From: a bacterium UBP6_UBA1209 | Lineage (GTDB): Bacteria > UBP6 > UBA1177 | NCBI GenBank assembly: GCA_002309575.1 | Contig: DBXP01000038.1 | Coordinates: forward strand, 43,926 to 53,753 | Direction: 5' to 3' | DNA length: 9,828 nucleotides | Part shown: positions 6,788-9,828 of the stretch, piece by piece | How the letters are laid out: every line of letters begins with the position of its first letter | How positions within the stretch are numbered: the first letter of the stretch is position 1 | Made by a program: the position numbers and the translations under genes | The notes under the pieces: generated by a model | Told to the model about the DNA's origin: nothing | Seen by the model: the letters and a program-made list of their open reading frames with translations, nothing else | Databases searched by the model: none

Positions 6788-7900
6788 ATGCTCGAAATCA
6801 AAGACAAACTCGCCGAGATCCACAAGAGCTTCCTGAATCTGGAAAAGGAGATCGCGAAACCCGAAACTGTCGCTGACATCAAAAAATATACGAAGCTGAT
6901 GCGCGAATACAAACGCCTCAAAAACATCGTCGACAACTATCTTGAGTGGGACAAGCTCGAACACGAGATAGCCGACCAGAAGGAAATGCTGACCATCGAA
7001 AAGGATCCCGAGCTGATCGAGCTTATCCGTCTGGAGCTGCCGGAACTCGAAGAGAAGTACGACAAAATCACGGAGGAGCTCAACGTTCTTCTGCTGCCGC
7101 ACGATCCGCTTGACGAGAAGGGAGCGATCCTCGAGATCAGGGCAGGGACAGGCGGCGACGAGGCGGCGCTTTTCGCCGAAGAGATCTACCGGATGTACTG
7201 CAGATACGCCGAAATCAACAAGTGGAAGGTCGAAATCATGTCGATCAGCGAATCCGAGGGCGGCGGGATCAAGGAGGTCATCTCCGAAATTTCCGGCGAC
7301 GACGTCTACGGCCGGCTCAAGTACGAAGGCGGCGTCCACCGTGTCCAGCGCGTTCCAGTCACCGAGTCGCAGGGCAGGGTCCACACCTCCGCGATCACGG
7401 TAGCGGTGCTCCCGCAGGCCGAGGAGATCGATGAAGTCGTTATCGACGAAAAGGATCTCAAAATCGACGTCTACCGTTCAAGCGGCGCAGGCGGTCAGCA
7501 TGTCAACAAGACGGACAGCGCCGTCAGGATCACTCACATCCCGACCGGGATCGTCATCGCGATGCAGGACGAGCGAAGCCAGATCCAGAACCGTGCAAGA
7601 GCGATGAAGCTCCTCGAATCGAAGCTGCTCAAGCTCCAGCAGGAGAAGCGCGAACAGGAGGTCAGCTCGCAGCGCAGAAGCCTCGTCGGAAGCGGAGACC
7701 GTTCCGAAAAGATCCGCACATACAACTTCCCGCAGGGCAGAGTCACGGACCACAGGATCAAGCTGACGCTCTACCGGATCGAAGAGATCATGCAGGGTTC
7801 GCTCGACATGATCATCGAGCCGCTCATCCACTACCAGAACGCCCTTCTGCTCGGTCAGAGCGTTGAAGAGTTTTCATCCGCCGACGCAGACGAGGATTAA
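6788..7900 (+). CDS. prfA: Peptide chain release factor 1 (RF1)
   Basis: This 370-residue protein is a class I release factor that reads stop codons and triggers peptide release. The codon-reading tripeptide is Pro190-Val-Thr192, the P-x-T form of RF1 (UAA/UAG) and not the S-P-F of RF2. The catalytic Gly235-Gly236-Gln237 sits in the conserved Arg-Ser-Ser-Gly-Ala-Gly-Gly-Gln-His-Val-Asn segment. The N-terminal ~100 residues are the helical domain 1. Length is slightly above the usual ~360, with an acidic tail ending Asp-Ala-Asp-Glu-Asp. The gene stops with TAA, a codon RF1 itself decodes. The ATG at 6788 has only a weak GGGGT ribosome-binding match. The methyltransferase gene prmC, which often follows prfA and modifies the GGQ glutamine, is not here. 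Confidence 0.97.
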   Translation: MLEIKDKLAEIHKSFLNLEKEIAKPETVADIKKYTKLMREYKRLKNIVDNYLEWDKLEHEIADQKEMLTIEKDPELIELIRLELPELEEKYDKITEELNVLLLPHDPLDEKGAILEIRAGTGGDEAALFAEEIYRMYCRYAEINKWKVEIMSISESEGGGIKEVISEISGDDVYGRLKYEGGVHRVQRVPVTESQGRVHTSAITVAVLPQAEEIDEVVIDEKDLKIDVYRSSGAGGQHVNKTDSAVRITHIPTGIVIAMQDERSQIQNRARAMKLLESKLLKLQQEKREQEVSSQRRSLVGSGDRSEKIRTYNFPQGRVTDHRIKLTLYRIEEIMQGSLDMIIEPLIHYQNALLLGQSVEEFSSADADED

Positions 7901-7912
7901 TTTTTTTTCCCG

Positions 7913-7940
7913 TTGACTACCCTGAAACAATATATAGAAT
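7913..7940 (+). promoter_or_regulatory. Candidate sigma70 promoter for the dehydrogenase gene
   Basis: TTGACT (7913-7918, 5/6) is followed after 16 nt by TAGAAT (7935-7940, 5/6). Transcription would start near 7947, giving a leader of about 38 nt before the ATG at 7985. It lies just after the prfA stop and a run of eight T (7901-7908), with no hairpin that would terminate prfA transcription. Confidence 0.6.
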
Positions 7941-7974
7941 CTCCTGTTTTTTGGTTTTTCTAACAACTTTTTTT

Positions 7975-7979
7975 GGAGG
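7975..7979 (+). promoter_or_regulatory. Shine-Dalgarno site that fixes the dehydrogenase start
   Basis: GGAGG ends 5 nt before the ATG at 7985. A TTG at 7973 opens the same frame four codons earlier but overlaps this site, so it cannot be the start. Confidence 0.8.
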
Positions 7980-7984
7980 AAATT

Positions 7985-9106
7985 ATGACTTACCGTATCG
8001 CATGGCTGCCGGGTGACGGCACGGGAAAAGAGGTTATGGAAGCTGCAAGGATCGTTCTTGACGGCTTGAAACTCAACGCTGAATACATCCACGGAGACAT
8101 CGGCTGGGAATTCTGGTGCAACGAGGGCGATCCGCTTCCCAAAAGAACAACGGACATGATGAAAACCACGGACTGCGCACTCTTCGGCGCAATCACCTCC
8201 AAGCCGCAGAAGGAGGCGAAAAACGAGCTTATCCCGTCGCTTCGCGATAAAAATCTCACATATTTTTCACCGATCGTAAGACTTCGTCAGGAATTCGACC
8301 TTTACTGCAACGAGAGACCGAATTTCGCGATCAAGGGCAACCCGCTCAACCACAGGGACGACATCAACATCACGGTCTTCAGAGAAAACACCGAAGGCAG
8401 CTATGCCGGCGTAGAGTTCTGGCCGACGAGCGAGGAGCTCAAGCAGGAGATGCTCAAGGGCGCACCCAAAATGAAAAATTTCATGGACACCCCGAGTGAA
8501 GATCTGGCTGTTTCGGCAAGAGTCATCACCAGAAAGGGCGCAGAGAGGATCATCCGCGCAGCTTTCGAACATGCCCGCAAGTTCAACCGCCAGAAGGTAA
8601 CGCTCGTAGAGAAGCCGAACGTTCTGAGAAAGACCGGCGGACTCATGGTCGACGTTTTCGAGAAGGTCGCAGCCGAATATCCCGAGATCCAGGCTTGGTT
8701 CGACAACATCGACGCGATCTGCATGTGGCTCGTAAAATCGCCCGAGAAGTATGAAGTCCTCGTTGCGGAAAACCTCTTCGGCGACATCATCAGCGACCTC
8801 TGCGGCCAGCTTGTCGGCGGCTTGGGCTTCGCTCACAGCGGCAACATCGGTTCAAACTATGCAGTCTTCGAGCCCGTTCACGGCAGCGCACCGAAGTATG
8901 CAGGACTCTACAAAGTCAACCCGATGGCGACACTGCTTGCAGCAAAAATGATGTGCACATACCTCGGCGAGCACGACATTGCGGCGAAGATCCAGAGAGG
9001 CGTAGAGCTCACCGTTCAGGAACGCAAAGTCGTAACCTACGATCTCGGCGGAACAGCAAAGACACTCGAGGTCGCAGAGGAAGTTCTCAAGAACGCACTC
9101 AGATAA
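7985..9106 (+). CDS. Isocitrate/isopropylmalate dehydrogenase family enzyme, probable NADP-type isocitrate dehydrogenase
   Basis: This 373-residue protein is a metal-dependent beta-decarboxylating dehydrogenase of (2R,3S)-2-hydroxyacids. Family residues present, by alignment in my head to E. coli isocitrate dehydrogenase, are Ser95 (S113), Arg101, Arg111, Arg133, Tyr140, Lys210, and metal ligands Asp243, Asp267 and Asp271. The Asn115 equivalent is Ile97, giving Ser-Pro-Ile-Val before Leu-Arg, which recalls homoisocitrate dehydrogenases. The isopropylmalate-specific Glu-x-x-Leu-Leu pattern is absent, so LeuB is unlikely. In the cofactor pocket Lys304-Tyr305 replaces the Asp-Ile of NAD enzymes, and Tyr352 matches E. 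coli Tyr391, which favours NADP, although the Arg395 equivalent is Gly. The gene has its own promoter. The next gene starts 36 nt downstream with no terminator between, so the two may be co-transcribed. The family is certain; isocitrate as substrate is the best guess. Confidence 0.9.
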   Translation: MTYRIAWLPGDGTGKEVMEAARIVLDGLKLNAEYIHGDIGWEFWCNEGDPLPKRTTDMMKTTDCALFGAITSKPQKEAKNELIPSLRDKNLTYFSPIVRLRQEFDLYCNERPNFAIKGNPLNHRDDINITVFRENTEGSYAGVEFWPTSEELKQEMLKGAPKMKNFMDTPSEDLAVSARVITRKGAERIIRAAFEHARKFNRQKVTLVEKPNVLRKTGGLMVDVFEKVAAEYPEIQAWFDNIDAICMWLVKSPEKYEVLVAENLFGDIISDLCGQLVGGLGFAHSGNIGSNYAVFEPVHGSAPKYAGLYKVNPMATLLAAKMMCTYLGEHDIAAKIQRGVELTVQERKVVTYDLGGTAKTLEVAEEVLKNALR

Positions 9107-9142
9107 CAATTTGACTTTATTCACCTTTTTATTCTGCATGCC

Positions 9143-9828
9143 ATGCCCGAAAAATCTCTTTATCTAACCAAGCTGCAGCTTCGCGAGGAGATAAAACGCT
9201 GTCTCGACTGCAAATCGCAGCCCTGCATGACAGCCTGCCCCGTCAACTGCAACCCGCGTGAATTTATCCAGCACTCGAAAGCCGAGCAGTGGGACGACGC
9301 GGTCGCGACGATCACCCGCACCAACCCGATGGGCCAGACCTGCGGCCTCATCTGCCCCGACAAGTTCTGCATGAAGGCCTGCACGCGCTCCGGGATCGAC
9401 TTCCCGATCAACATTCCGAAGGTCCAGGCAACGATCCTTCACAACTTCAGAAGCGAAAAACCGGAAAAGGTCACGCTCCCGCAGAACGGGCACACAGTTG
9501 CCATCGTCGGAGCCGGTCCCGCCGGGCTTGCGGCAACCGCGCTGCTTACGAAGCACGGCTTCAAAGTCACGATCTTCGAGGGCCGCCACGAAATCGGCGG
9601 AGCGCTCTGCATGATCCCCGAGAACAGACTTCCGCACGAAGTCATCGAACGCGACTGGGAATTCATCAGCAACAACGATTTGGTTACGCTCAAACTCAAC
9701 GCAAAGGTAAGCCACACGGTCGAACTTCTCAACCGATTTGACGCGGTCATCGTCTCGACCGGCGAGCCCAACTGCCTTGAACTGAAGATACCGGGAGAAG
9801 AACTCAGCGTTTCATACACCGATTTCCT
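9143..9828 (+). CDS. PreT / dihydropyrimidine dehydrogenase-type Fe-S flavoprotein, N-terminal part (runs off window)
   Basis: The visible 228 residues hold an N-terminal alpha-helical two-[4Fe-4S] domain and the start of a FAD domain with Ile-Val-Gly-Ala-Gly-Pro-Ala-Gly at 121-128. Cluster ligands line up with dihydropyrimidine dehydrogenase: Cys20, Cys23, Cys28, Cys32, then Cys71, Cys76, Cys80, and Gln95, the unusual glutamine ligand of that family, where glutamate synthase small subunits have Glu. Gly-Gly-Ala ... Ile-Pro-Glu-Asn-Arg-Leu-Pro at 152-164 also matches the PreT/DPD branch. Such proteins take electrons from NAD(P)H and pass them through FAD and Fe-S clusters, to reduce uracil/thymine when paired or fused with a PreA-like FMN domain. 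Whether a PreA partner follows is outside the window. The ATG at 9143 lacks a recognisable Shine-Dalgarno site; it is chosen because the first cluster cysteine falls at residue 20 and the only closer upstream ATG (9138) is out of frame and short. Confidence 0.85.
   Translation, partial: MPEKSLYLTKLQLREEIKRCLDCKSQPCMTACPVNCNPREFIQHSKAEQWDDAVATITRTNPMGQTCGLICPDKFCMKACTRSGIDFPINIPKVQATILHNFRSEKPEKVTLPQNGHTVAIVGAGPAGLAATALLTKHGFKVTIFEGRHEIGGALCMIPENRLPHEVIERDWEFISNNDLVTLKLNAKVSHTVELLNRFDAVIVSTGEPNCLELKIPGEELSVSYTDF

Noticed and set aside
6740..7384. Minus-strand open frames inside prfA (also 7478-7831)
   Set aside because: They are antisense to a fully conserved prfA and overlap the rpmE terminator; their Asp/Leu/Val-rich translation has no recognisable domain.
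7901..7912. T-run after prfA as an intrinsic terminator
   Set aside because: Eight T follow the stop codon, but no hairpin precedes them in the coding end of prfA.
8267..8836. A 189-codon minus-strand open frame inside the dehydrogenase gene
   Set aside because: Antisense to conserved active-site sequence, no ribosome-binding site and no recognisable family.

Overview
This window reads as ordinary chromosome of a Gram-negative bacterium: outer-membrane beta-barrel proteins with Sec signal peptides, a lipoprotein with a lipobox, and standard housekeeping genes using the normal genetic code, Shine-Dalgarno sites and sigma70-like promoters. The barrel protein at 804-1667 resembles, from memory, a barrel family best known from Myxococcota and related former delta-proteobacterial lineages. 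That is a weak pointer to phylum, and the organism cannot be named from this sequence. I see no mobile element, CRISPR array, tRNA, rRNA or phage gene.

Layout: everything from 1 to 6300 is on the minus strand and everything from 6486 to 9828 is on the plus strand, diverging from a 185-bp spacer (6301-6485). Reading the minus strand outward from the spacer: a large porin-like outer-membrane protein with a repetitive Pro/Gln/Glu/Lys-rich N-terminal linker (4582-6300); a four-helix membrane metallophosphoesterase (3363-4484) followed 6 nt later by an acyl-CoA dehydrogenase (1845-3356); then, from its own candidate promoter, an operon of a small outer-membrane barrel (804-1667) and a TPR lipoprotein (1-791, cut by the window edge).

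Reading the plus strand: zinc-type ribosomal protein L31 (rpmE, 6486-6707), a very strong intrinsic terminator, and peptide chain release factor 1 (prfA, 6788-7900) starting only 18 nt after the terminator's T-run. Next comes a promoter and an isocitrate/isopropylmalate-family dehydrogenase (7985-9106) whose cofactor pocket residues look NADP-type. Last is the N-terminal third or so of an Fe-S/FAD oxidoreductase of the PreT / dihydropyrimidine dehydrogenase type (9143 to the window end).

Functionally the window combines envelope biogenesis (three surface proteins and a phosphoesterase possibly acting on lipid intermediates), translation (L31, RF1) and redox metabolism. The most interesting points are the barrel + TPR lipoprotein pair, which recalls the outer-membrane part of the myxobacterial Glt gliding/envelope machinery; the terminator between rpmE and prfA; and the ligand and cofactor residues that refine the two redox enzymes. 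I found no evidence of a wholly new system.
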